DNA of 21,142 nucleotides from Candidatus Altimarinota bacterium (GCA_027028725.1 JALVIB010000082.1:1-21142), one strand, 5' to 3'. Numbered from the stretch's first letter, positions 13,224 to 21,002 are shown. The notes: generated by a model from the sequence alone, not told the origin. Numbers and translations are program-made.

Positions 13224-16200
13224 ATGAGCCCAAAAGGTAATCCGGCAGATAGAAATCATTATAAAATAGATTCTGATGAAGCAGGGTTTTTGCAAGCTAA
13301 AGCAGAAATGCGCGCAAAATTAAAAGCAGAATTAGCAGATTTAAACGCGAAATTAAAACTAAGGAAGGACGAAAATGGAAACGCCAAAAGAATCAAAGTA
13401 GAAAAGATTTTAGATTTATTTGAGAATCCTGCTGGTGGGGAGCAAAAAGAAAAAATTGTAAAAAGAAGGAACGGGACAATGATTTTGAAAGATAAAAGCG
13501 GAAATTCCCGCGAAAAAATTAAGTTAGCAAATGGTGGAAAGGTTTTGAAAATTAAAGATCGAAATAATAAGGAAATTTTGAAAGTAGATTTGGAAAAAGA
13601 CGAAGTTAAGCGAGATATTGGAGGGTGGTTAGAGGATTTGAAAAAAGAAGTACACGAAGATGATGAGGTTGTGAAAGAAGTTCCAAAAGTGCGAAATGGG
13701 GTTTTGGATTTAGAAAAAGGGAAAGCTGGAACATATGATTTGGCAAATGATGTTATAGGTGGGAAAGCAGAAGAATATTCAATAAAATTCCCTAATTTGA
13801 ATGGTGGTCATATAGCTTATTCGACAGAAAATCCAAGTAAACTTGATTTCAAAAATGACTTACCAAAAGGAACATATGTTATAGAATGGCGAGCTAAAAA
13901 TAAGGAAGGTTGGTCTGAAACAGCGACTTTAACTCTTAATGTTACAGAAAAACAAGAAGTAGTCGATGAAAAAGCCCGCGAAGAATACAATAAGGCGTTA
14001 AAGAATTTCCGAGAAAAAGAGCAAGCGGTGCAAGATCCGACTTTGGGAGATCCAAATACGGGAGTTAAATACAATCTCGAACAAGTTGAAGGACAAGTGG
14101 CTGATGCGGAAGAAGCATATCAGGCGGCTCTATTGGCTGCGGAAAATTTCGCGGGAATTTCGCCAAAGGAAAGAAAAGATTTGGATGATTTAAAAAATGA
14201 TTTGGATGCGAAAAAGACTAAACTAGAAAATTTACAAAAAGAGAAGGTCGAAAAGCTTAAACAAATTGATTCAAAAATAAAAGAGAAGATAAAAGAGGAA
14301 ATTGATAAGCAGAAAAAAGCACAAGATGAGCAGAAGAAAGTTGTTGATCAAATAAAACAAAAAGCAGAAAACTTAGAAAATCAACTGAAAAGTCAGAATG
14401 TTGCGAAGGAATCATTTGAAAAAATCCGCGATGGACAGTTTTCAATAGAAAAAGAGACAGGGTTTAAGGAAGGGAATTTAGATACTTTGGAGGGAATTGA
14501 AGTGGAAATGCAGAAACATGAACAAGCTGTTCGCTTGTTCCGAGCTGAAATAGCAACTATGAATGCCGGAGTGTCAGGATTGCAGGAAGATTTCGCGAAA
14601 TTTGAGGAAGAGAAATCAAATAGTATTGGAGCAGCTATAGGAGGGACAGGGGCAGCTATTGCTGTAGGTGCAGCAGCAATAGCAGGGCCACCTGGTTGGG
14701 CAGCATTAGCAATTGGTGGTGGAGTTATGGCCGGTTATGAGCTGGTAAAAGGGTGGTTTGCAGATAAAGACAAACCTGGATTTGCAGGTAATGGTTCATT
14801 TCTTGGATGGCTTGGTAATGGAAATAAAGAAGCTTATGAAGCACAAAGCAAGAAGATTAAATTTGAGCAAAATTTCGCGGGATTATCTCAGGACTTAAAA
14901 GCGAAAGAAGAATTATTGCATACACAGGCAGAAGCAATTTATTCAGCAGCAGAAGATCCGCAGAGAGCTTTAGATAACGAAGCGAACAAAGTTATTGCGG
15001 CAAGTAATATTGAGCAGAGTATTAAAGATATGTATTCAGTAGTAGGGGAAACAGCCCCAGCGGATAAAATTGAAGAAGCCAAGGATAAATTGAGAAAAGC
15101 AGTAAATGAGGGAAATTCCGCGAAAATTGAAGAATTAAGGAATAAAGGTGCTGCTGGTCAGAATGCTGAACTAGATATTTTACAAAAAACCAGTACAGAA
15201 GTTTTGGATCAGCATCAAAATTATATTGCTAGTGTAAATTATAAAGCGGCAGATATTGGAGATTATACTTTTGGAGCTTTGGGGAAATTCTTGAAAAAAG
15301 GAAAAGATATTCCAGTTTTGGGAGGAGTTCTTAATGGTTTGGGGAAAATGTCAGAAGGAATTGGGACCATTATTTCTCATCCGGGACAGGTTTTGAAAGG
15401 AATAGGAAGATTGGTGGGAATTGGGGATTCAAAAGTTGATGGTATGAACTTTTTGGAACGAGCTGCTGATGCGTGGTGGAATGTTGGAAAAGGAATTGTT
15501 GCTGCAGAATCATGGCACGAAGCTGATTCCATGGGAGATTATGTAAATGCCTTTACGGAAACTCTTACAAATTTAGTTACTATCTTTTACTCAATGGGAG
15601 CAAGTGCTAGCGCAGAGACTGGACTAGCAGGAAGATTTCTTAGTAGAGTTGCTAAAGGGGACGGATTTTTAGGGAAAGTGGCAAGAAGTAAATTTGCAAC
15701 GCAGGTAGGTAGAGGAGTAGATAAGTTTGGGCGTAAGATTAGAAATCCAAGAACAACAGGTAGAGAGATTATTGGAACTCCAAAGAGGTTGTATAAAGGA
15801 TTTAGAAGTAAAATTCGCGGGAAAAATTTAGAGTTTAAAGTAAAAGAAGATTTTATACTGGGCGATGGTATTAAAGTTAAAATAGACGGGAAAGAAGTTA
15901 AAATAATGGAGCATTTGGATAGATTCCCCATTAAAGCTGATGGTCATCATGTTTGGGAATTTAAAAAAGGAACAAACCCTAAAATTATAGAAGAATTTGT
16001 TAAAAAATATGGAGATAATATACTAGGAAAACCCGCGAAAAATTCAGAAGGATGGCTTACAAGAGCGAAAAATAGATTAAACAGAATAAAAAATACATTT
16101 AAAAGGAAGACAAAACTGGATAGGAGTGTTAAAGATATTGAATTGGATATTAATAACAAAAGAACTCCACAATTAGTGGAAGAACTAGAATTTGCAAAGA

Positions 16201-17291
16201 AATTACAAGGAGAAATAATAAATAAAACAGTTAGTAAGATACAAGAACTTTTAAAGAAAAAGGAAAGACTAGAGAGTGGTGCGACTCTGCGTAAGCCAAG
16301 TACATGGCGTAAAGCAAGTCGAAATAAGAAAATTGCGGAACTTGATAGTAAAATACTTGAAACATATCAAGAAGCGTTAAAGAAAAACGTAGATCCAGAA
16401 GCATTGTTAAGAGAAATAAGAGCTTCAGGGTCTAGTGCCGAAAAATTTTTTAAAACAGAATGGGAGGCAGTAACAAAAGCTAGAAATTTGGAAAATGTTG
16501 GGGTAAGCATTAAAAATAACAAATTAAAATTAGTAAACCCAGATAAATCAGTATCAACACTTGAAAAAGGGGATTTTTTAAAGATAAATGGAAAAGATCA
16601 TGAGATATTAAGTATTTCAGATTCTCAAATTAAATTACGCGAAGTTGCATTAAAAAAAGGCAAAGTAAAATCAGTCGGAGTAGATAAAGATTTTAAAATA
16701 GATGATTTTAAAGAAGTTGTAAAAAAAGGTGAAGTTGAAGCAAGTATGAAAGTAACCTCTAAAAACCTCAAAACCCCAACTCAAAATCAACCTAAAGTTA
16801 AGAAAAGTCCCGCGAAAAAAGGTGTATCAAAGAGCAAGTCTAAAGAAAAAGTAAAATCGGAAGCTAAATCGGGTAAAGAAAAAGTTAAAAATAAAGATAA
16901 AATAACAAATAAAAATAAGGAACTAACTCTTGAAAATGAGAAATTAGCACTAGAATTGAAAAGACAAAAAATGTTAGTAGATTACCACAAATACGAATTA
17001 AGATTGCAAGAATTAAATAAACAACGAGCCGATTTACTAAGGAATAATAAGCCAATTCCAAAAGAAATGCTAGAGGAGATTAATGATTTGAAGTTATCTA
17101 TGGACAGGATTAACAAAGATGAGGTTCTATTAAAAAAAGAAATAAAAAGCATTGAAAATAAAATAGAAAAATCCCGCGAAAAAAGTAAGCCAACACCTAA
17201 GCCACAACCAAATCCTTCAAGATATGTTAAAGGGTATAATGGCTCTCCAATAGTTGATCAGCACGGAAATCCTATTGATTTCAATAAGTAA
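13224..17291 (+). CDS. Giant coiled-coil protein with an Ig-like domain
   Basis: I do not recognise this 1355-residue protein as a whole. Residues 1-150 are charged and repetitive. About 155-245 look like an Ig/cadherin-type beta domain (KGTYVIEWRAKNKEGWSETA, then TLTLNVTEKQ). About 246-460 are E/K/Q-rich coiled coil. About 467-511 form a glycine- and alanine-rich hydrophobic hairpin (AAIGGTGAAIAVGAAAIAGP, then PGWAALAIGGGVMAGYELV). About 680-810 hold glycine-rich amphipathic segments. About 881-945 contain KADGHHVWEFKKGTNPKII. About 1174-1233 are a lysine-rich linker, then a second coiled coil and a P-rich tail ending DQHGNPIDFNK. There is no signal peptide, so export would need a dedicated route; the hydrophobic hairpin suggests membrane insertion. 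A secreted effector, adhesin-like or tape-measure-like protein are all possible. It carries seven motif copies and one variant. Confidence 0.8.
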   Translation: MSPKGNPADRNHYKIDSDEAGFLQAKAEMRAKLKAELADLNAKLKLRKDENGNAKRIKVEKILDLFENPAGGEQKEKIVKRRNGTMILKDKSGNSREKIKLANGGKVLKIKDRNNKEILKVDLEKDEVKRDIGGWLEDLKKEVHEDDEVVKEVPKVRNGVLDLEKGKAGTYDLANDVIGGKAEEYSIKFPNLNGGHIAYSTENPSKLDFKNDLPKGTYVIEWRAKNKEGWSETATLTLNVTEKQEVVDEKAREEYNKALKNFREKEQAVQDPTLGDPNTGVKYNLEQVEGQVADAEEAYQAALLAAENFAGISPKERKDLDDLKNDLDAKKTKLENLQKEKVEKLKQIDSKIKEKIKEEIDKQKKAQDEQKKVVDQIKQKAENLENQLKSQNVAKESFEKIRDGQFSIEKETGFKEGNLDTLEGIEVEMQKHEQAVRLFRAEIATMNAGVSGLQEDFAKFEEEKSNSIGAAIGGTGAAIAVGAAAIAGPPGWAALAIGGGVMAGYELVKGWFADKDKPGFAGNGSFLGWLGNGNKEAYEAQSKKIKFEQNFAGLSQDLKAKEELLHTQAEAIYSAAEDPQRALDNEANKVIAASNIEQSIKDMYSVVGETAPADKIEEAKDKLRKAVNEGNSAKIEELRNKGAAGQNAELDILQKTSTEVLDQHQNYIASVNYKAADIGDYTFGALGKFLKKGKDIPVLGGVLNGLGKMSEGIGTIISHPGQVLKGIGRLVGIGDSKVDGMNFLERAADAWWNVGKGIVAAESWHEADSMGDYVNAFTETLTNLVTIFYSMGASASAETGLAGRFLSRVAKGDGFLGKVARSKFATQVGRGVDKFGRKIRNPRTTGREIIGTPKRLYKGFRSKIRGKNLEFKVKEDFILGDGIKVKIDGKEVKIMEHLDRFPIKADGHHVWEFKKGTNPKIIEEFVKKYGDNILGKPAKNSEGWLTRAKNRLNRIKNTFKRKTKLDRSVKDIELDINNKRTPQLVEELEFAKKLQGEIINKTVSKIQELLKKKERLESGATLRKPSTWRKASRNKKIAELDSKILETYQEALKKNVDPEALLREIRASGSSAEKFFKTEWEAVTKARNLENVGVSIKNNKLKLVNPDKSVSTLEKGDFLKINGKDHEILSISDSQIKLREVALKKGKVKSVGVDKDFKIDDFKEVVKKGEVEASMKVTSKNLKTPTQNQPKVKKSPAKKGVSKSKSKEKVKSEAKSGKEKVKNKDKITNKNKELTLENEKLALELKRQKMLVDYHKYELRLQELNKQRADLLRNNKPIPKEMLEEINDLKLSMDRINKDEVLLKKEIKSIENKIEKSREKSKPTPKPQPNPSRYVKGYNGSPIVDQHGNPIDFNK

Positions 17292-17293
17292 AT

Positions 17294-17378
17294 TCCCGCG
17301 AAAAAACAACCCCTCTTAATCTCCCCTTGTCAGGGGAGAAACTATAATTAGCCCTCAAAAACAATAATCCCGACATTT
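17294..17378. repeat. Direct repeat A flanking the toxin-antitoxin pair
   Basis: A 48-base block (17294-17341) starts with the motif and holds the CTCCCCTTGTCAGGGGAG hairpin, and a 27-base block follows at 17352-17378. Both are identical to repeat B at 18026-18110. The second block equals the last eight or nine codons of the Wzz-like gene (GIIVFEG). Confidence 0.9.
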
Positions 17379-17399
17379 TCACCAAAATTTCGCGGGATT

Positions 17400-17729
17400 T
17401 TATTCCTCCAGTTTGTTTAAAACCAGTCGTTTGGCTTTTTGGAAAAATTTTTCTTCCAGTTTCCCCAAAACTTTGACCACCAAATTACTGTGCAAGGTAT
17501 AAATCTTATTTACTCGCAAATAAGAAGTAATGGGAAAAGTGAAGTTTTCGCAGAATTTTTCCGCGATTTCTAAATCATCTGCAGTCGTCCCTACCTGCGA
17601 AGAAATAGGAACACAAATTATGTCTTGATCTTTTTGGTCACATAAAATAAGTGCCGGACGCCTTTTGCTACTTGATAAATCAGTGAAAGGGAAAGGAATC
17701 AGAATAACTGTGTTTTGCTTATAATTCAT
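17400..17729 (-). CDS. MazF/PemK-family toxin
   Basis: From the ATG at 17727-17729 (MNYKQNTVILIPFPFTDLSS) the product is 109 residues, the usual MazF size. The pattern PFPFTDLSSSKRRPALIL followed by ICVPISSQ is the N-terminal half of the MazF/PemK SH3-like barrel, whose members cut RNA as endoribonucleases. The start overlaps the antitoxin stop by eleven bases, typical of translational coupling; upstream starts at 17741 and 17765 also exist. Residue-level activity and RNA target cannot be judged. Neighbour context (antitoxin upstream, shared promoter) makes a toxin-antitoxin role very likely. Confidence 0.9.
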   Translation of the reverse strand: MNYKQNTVILIPFPFTDLSSSKRRPALILCDQKDQDIICVPISSQVGTTADDLEIAEKFCENFTFPITSYLRVNKIYTLHSNLVVKVLGKLEEKFFQKAKRLVLNKLEE

Positions 17730-17964
17730 TGTAGGCGTCATTAGATTTATCGCTCCAGATATCATTTAAGCTGGAAATTTGGGCAGTCATCAAATCCTTT
17801 TCCTCGGTTTTTAAGCTAAAACTAACAGCTCCATCGCGAATAAATTGTCTCAAAAAAGCATTAATCAAGGTCCCTAACGGAAACCCCATTTTTTTCGCGA
17901 GATTTTGGGCTTGTGCCTTTATCTCACGATCAGTTTTGATGCTCATTACGGTGGTGTTGCTCAT
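17719..17964 (-). CDS. RelB/DinJ-family antitoxin
   Basis: The 81-residue protein reads SIKTDREIKAQAQNLAKKMG, then FPLGTLINAFLRQFIRDGAVSF (together about residues 8-49), the ribbon-helix-helix DNA-binding domain of the RelB/DinJ family. The C-terminal 30 residues should be the toxin-binding tail. The usual partner of this family is a RelE/YafQ toxin, but here it is a MazF-type toxin. It is first in its operon and probably represses its own promoter: an inverted repeat (ACCAA/TTGGT, 17985-18003) covers the -10 box. The ATG may be 17964 or the internal M seven codons later. No Shine-Dalgarno sequence. Confidence 0.88.
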   Translation of the reverse strand: MSNTTVMSIKTDREIKAQAQNLAKKMGFPLGTLINAFLRQFIRDGAVSFSLKTEEKDLMTAQISSLNDIWSDKSNDAYNEL

Positions 17965-17984
17965 TTTTTATAACTTAAAAACTA

Positions 17985-18018
17985 ACCAAAGTATATACTT
18001 GGTAGTTTTGTGTGTCAA
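17985..18018 (-). promoter_or_regulatory. Toxin-antitoxin promoter and operator
   Basis: On the minus strand a perfect TTGACA (18013-18018), a 17-base spacer and TATACT (17990-17995) form the best promoter in the window. The palindrome AGTATATACT (17990-17999) within ACCAA/TTGGT arms (17985-18003) overlaps the -10 box, as expected for autorepression by the antitoxin. Confidence 0.8.
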
Positions 18019-18025
18019 TGAAAAA

Positions 18026-18110
18026 TCCCGCGAAAAAACAACCCCTCTTAATCTCCCCTTGTCAGGGGAGAAATTATTTTCATCCCTCAAAAACAATAAT
18101 CCCGACATTT
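18026..18110. repeat. Direct repeat B at the end of the Wzz-like gene
   Basis: This copy overlaps the last codons of the Wzz-like gene (18084-18110 block) and continues downstream of it to the motif at 18026. The gene is intact here, so this looks like the original site and repeat A the duplicate. Confidence 0.85.
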
Positions 18111-18964
18111 CGTCCAAAAATCGCGCGGTTGTTTTCTAATTCCCTAATGGTTGTTTCCCCCAGTTTTACCAATAAAATTGGGGTGTCTAGTTCCACTAAA
18201 GAATTTGGATTGTAAATTTCAAAGAATTTCCCCGCCTGCGGGAATGTGCTAATCAGTCGCGGGGATTGGAAACTTCGCAAAAATAAATCAATTTGGCGTT
18301 TGTCGTGTGATTTGATTTTTCCAGCGACTTGGAAAATCGGTGTTTTATGAAAAACCTCCTTAACTTGCGGTAAAAAAGAAACTTTTCCGCGCCAGCTTTC
18401 CGCATTGTAAATGTAAAATCCCGCGAAAAAAAGCGCTAAAATTATCGCCGTTGCCCAAATCCAAGATTTAGGGATTTCCAAAGGCTCAATAAATATTTGC
18501 GGATCAGTGATATGCACTGGTACAGCAGAATCTTGATTAATTCGTGCCAAAGTTTCAGTCAAAACATTAGACAAGGATTCCGCCAATTTTCGCGAGTTTT
18601 TGGCTTCCGCGCCCCAAAGTTTCAAAGTCCAAAACACATTTAATCTGTTTTGTTTTTTCGCGGAAATTTTCTTTTTTAGTTTCGGAACTTTGATGCCAGC
18701 TTCGTCTTGAATCGCTTGCAAAAAATTCGGATCTTTCGCCCAACCAGCAATCATTTCTGCCACGCGTTCAGCACTTTCCACTCCGTCGTTCACGAAACTT
18801 TTTCCTTCAACTGCCACCGGTTTCACGGTAAAGAAAATTGTTGTTTTCTGAATCTGCGGTAAAAATCCCGCGAAAAAATAAAGTCCAACACTTAAGCCCG
18901 CCCAAAGAGCAAGAAAAAGCCATTTTTTTCGTTTTAATGGGGAGAGAAATTCTAGAAAAGTCAT
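18080..18964 (-). CDS. Wzz-like polysaccharide chain-length/co-polymerase protein
   Basis: The 294-residue protein has the two-helix layout of Wzz/polysaccharide co-polymerases. A short cytosolic N-terminus (FLEFLSPLKRKKW) precedes membrane helix 1 at about 15-35, followed by an exported domain of some 130 residues starting TTIFFTVKPV. Helix 2 lies at about 166-187 (SWIWATAIILALFFAGFYIY). The cytosolic tail of about 105 residues has beta-strand segments (DTPILLVKLGETT, NVGIIVFEG) but no Walker A tyrosine-kinase motif. It may regulate chain length or export of a surface polysaccharide, perhaps with the window's glycosyltransferase. The iterated motif encodes FFAGF in both helices. The stop is TGA, the only TGA stop I checked here; the gene's 3' end is duplicated at 17352-17378. 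Confidence 0.7.
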   Translation of the reverse strand: MTFLEFLSPLKRKKWLFLALWAGLSVGLYFFAGFLPQIQKTTIFFTVKPVAVEGKSFVNDGVESAERVAEMIAGWAKDPNFLQAIQDEAGIKVPKLKKKISAKKQNRLNVFWTLKLWGAEAKNSRKLAESLSNVLTETLARINQDSAVPVHITDPQIFIEPLEIPKSWIWATAIILALFFAGFYIYNAESWRGKVSFLPQVKEVFHKTPIFQVAGKIKSHDKRQIDLFLRSFQSPRLISTFPQAGKFFEIYNPNSLVELDTPILLVKLGETTIRELENNRAIFGRNVGIIVFEG

Positions 18965-19371
18965 TTTTTTGAAATTTAAAAATCACTATTATTCTAAAAT
19001 TTCGCGGGATTTTCGCAAATACATAATTTTTCGCGGGATTTTTCCTTAAACCTCATTCCCGCGGAGGCGGGAATCTAGACTTTAAAATGATTCTTTAGTA
19101 TTCCCCCTTGATAAAGGGGGCTAGGGGGATTTGCTAGAAACAACATTTCTTCTAACTTTTTTCATGAGGAAAAAAGTCAGCAAAAAACTCACCTCGCAGT
19201 ATTCCAATTTCTGAAATAAAACTCCTCAAAATCTAAATTCTCAAATGCTACAATAAAATGAGCAATAAATTCGCGGTGAGAATTTTACGATTTTTTCGGA
19301 GATTATTTCTAGAAATTTCCATAGGCGAGGAAAAAAGGAACATTTAATAATTATAAAATCCCGCGAAATTT
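18965..19371. other. Gap between purF and the Wzz-like gene
   Basis: No gene is evident in these 407 bases. They hold two motif copies (about 18999-19014 and 19026-19040), an ATTCCCG/CGGGAAT hairpin (about 19056-19076), a C-rich hairpin CCCCCTTGATAAAGGGGG (19103-19120) and a motif next to the purF stop (about 19347-19362). Between them CTCACC (about 19189) can pair with GGTGAG (about 19276), and CCTCGC with GCGAGG (about 19325). These are competing pairings in otherwise unexplained DNA. Confidence 0.6.
18991..19018 (-). promoter_or_regulatory. Promoter of the Wzz-like gene, motif spacer
   Basis: On the minus strand TTGCGA (19013-19018), a 16-base spacer AAATCCCGCGAAATTT and TAGAAT (18991-18996) precede the ATG by about 27 bases. 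The spacer is again the iterated motif, here in the opposite orientation relative to transcription. Confidence 0.55.
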
Positions 19372-20871
19372 CTAAATCCTTGGCAAAGGAATTTTGTCTT
19401 CCAAGACCTTTTTTCCGCGACCTTCAAATTCCCATTTTTCCAAAAATTCCGGTGTCACTTCCGGTGTTGGATAATTTCCATCAAAAACTCCGGTGTGAAA
19501 ACCATCAACTTCCGGATTTCCGGCTTTGGCGGCGGCGATTAAGTCGGGAACGGTTTGATAAAATAAAGCATCAGCTCCGATTGCTTTACAGATTTCTTCT
19601 TCCGTCAAATTGTTGGCGATTAGTTCTGCTTTGGTCGGAATATCCACTCCGTAAACATCGGGATAACGCACCGGTGGCGCGCCAACTGCTACATAAACTT
19701 TGCGCGCGCCCGCTTTGCGACACATATCAATAATTTGTTTCATTGTATTCCCGCGAACAATGGAATCATCGACCAAAAGGATATTTCGGTTGCGAAATTC
19801 CAGCTCAATCGTGTTTAATTTTTGACGAATAGATTTTTTTCGCATTTCTTGTCCGGGCATGATAAAAGTCCGCCCGACATACCGATTTTTGACCAATCCT
19901 TCGCGGTATTTAACGCCAATTTCCTTGGAAATCCGAATTGCCAACGGCCGACTAGAATCGGGAACCGGCATCACTGTGTCAATGTCTAATTTTTTCGCGA
20001 GAATTTGTTTTGCCAAATAATCACCCATTCGCAAGCGCGTTTTATAAACGGAAATCTTATTCAACATCGAATCAGGTCGCGCCAAATAAACATATTCAAA
20101 AATACACGGATAAAGTTTTCCTTCGGCACATTGTCGCGAAATTAGCTCGTTTTTATCCGTAATCAAAATTGCTTCTCCCGGATTAACATCGCGGACAACT
20201 TGAAATCCCAAAGTTTTGAAAGCAATATCTTCCGAAGCAAACATCCATTCTGTCCCCTTGGTTGTTTCTTTTTTTCCCAATAAAAGCGGACGAATTCCAT
20301 ACGGATCACGAAAAGCGAAAAGTCCAACTTGATCAATAATTGTGATCACAGAATAAGCGCCAGTAATGGTTTTCATCAGCTTTTCAGTCGCTTCAAAGAT
20401 AATTTCGCGAGAATCTTTATCCCGCGAATTTTTTTTCATAATACTGTAAATATTATCCGCAAAAACATTTAATAAAACTTCGGTATCCGAGTTCGTCGAA
20501 AGATGACGATAGTATTTTTTCTTGATATTTTCGCGTAAATCGTCCGCGTTAGTCAGGTTTCCGTTGTGAATGAGATAAATTCCAAACGGCGCGTTTACAA
20601 AAAATGGTTGCGCTTCTTCAATTCTTTCCGCATTTCCGGCTGTCGTATAACGGCAGTGTCCCATCGCCACATTTCCGCGAAGAGCCAAAACGTCATCTTG
20701 GTCAAAAGCATCGCGCACTAGTCCAAATCCGCGTCTTTCGTGGAAATTTTTTCCGTCAAAGGAAACTAGTCCGGCGGAGTCTTGTCCGCGGTGTTGAAGC
20801 ATTAGTAATCCATCGTAAGTGTCCAGTATAGCGTCTGTCCCTAGTTTTGAAAGCCCGATAATTCCACACAT
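19372..20871 (-). CDS. purF: Amidophosphoribosyltransferase
   Basis: It makes phosphoribosylamine from PRPP and glutamine, the first step of purine synthesis. Cys2 right after Met (MCGIIGL) is the N-terminal nucleophile of the class II glutaminase. LQHRGQDSAGLV (about 25-36), GHCRYTTAGN and HNGNLTNADDLR complete that domain. The phosphoribosyltransferase half has VPDSSRPLAIRIS and the PRPP-binding loop LLVDDSIVRGNT with Asp368 and Asp369. Length 499 agrees with the family (about 475-505). No [4Fe-4S] cysteine set is obvious. The PRPP-loop residues VRGN are encoded by a motif core, so that copy fits conserved protein sequence. Transcribed alone from a promoter at 20897-20924. Confidence 0.96.
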   Translation of the reverse strand: MCGIIGLSKLGTDAILDTYDGLLMLQHRGQDSAGLVSFDGKNFHERRGFGLVRDAFDQDDVLALRGNVAMGHCRYTTAGNAERIEEAQPFFVNAPFGIYLIHNGNLTNADDLRENIKKKYYRHLSTNSDTEVLLNVFADNIYSIMKKNSRDKDSREIIFEATEKLMKTITGAYSVITIIDQVGLFAFRDPYGIRPLLLGKKETTKGTEWMFASEDIAFKTLGFQVVRDVNPGEAILITDKNELISRQCAEGKLYPCIFEYVYLARPDSMLNKISVYKTRLRMGDYLAKQILAKKLDIDTVMPVPDSSRPLAIRISKEIGVKYREGLVKNRYVGRTFIMPGQEMRKKSIRQKLNTIELEFRNRNILLVDDSIVRGNTMKQIIDMCRKAGARKVYVAVGAPPVRYPDVYGVDIPTKAELIANNLTEEEICKAIGADALFYQTVPDLIAAAKAGNPEVDGFHTGVFDGNYPTPEVTPEFLEKWEFEGRGKKVLEDKIPLPRI

Positions 20872-20896
20872 TACAATGAATTAGGAAGTCATTTGC

Positions 20897-20924
20897 AGAA
20901 TACAGACAACCGCGCAAAAATCAA
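20897..20924 (-). promoter_or_regulatory. Promoter of purF
   Basis: On the minus strand TTGATT (20919-20924), a 16-base spacer and TATTCT (20897-20902) leave a leader of about 19 bases without a Shine-Dalgarno sequence. No purine riboswitch or PurR-type palindrome is apparent. Confidence 0.55.
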
Positions 20925-20928
20925 CCAT

Positions 20929-20998
20929 TTTTTCGCGGGAAATTTCACAGAAGAAGTTTGGGGATAGTTAATAGTTAAAAGTTAATAGTTAATAATTA
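20929..20998. repeat. Dispersed AT-rich repeat, copy 2 (inverted)
   Basis: The reverse complement of this stretch reads as the repeat at 1005-1074: the TTAACTATTAAC series, then CCCCAAACTTCTTCTGTGAA, then a motif copy at 20931-20940. Confidence 0.8.
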
Positions 20999-21002
20999 TT
21001 TT

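Noticed and set aside
13224..17291. Phage tail tape-measure protein
   Set aside because: Coiled coils and a hydrophobic segment fit, but no phage genes surround it and an Ig-like domain near the N-terminus is not typical; left as unrecognised.
18080..18964. Bacterial tyrosine kinase fused to the Wzz-like protein
   Set aside because: The cytosolic tail is only about 105 residues and has no Walker A motif or tyrosine cluster.
801..20940. CRISPR array formed by the repeated TCCCGCGAAA motif
   Set aside because: Copies are short, irregularly spaced, in both orientations and inside genes; there are no uniform repeats, spacers or cas genes.
20872..20960. Purine riboswitch or PurR operator before purF
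   Set aside because: The leader is only about 19 bases by the predicted promoter and shows no aptamer-like stems or known operator.
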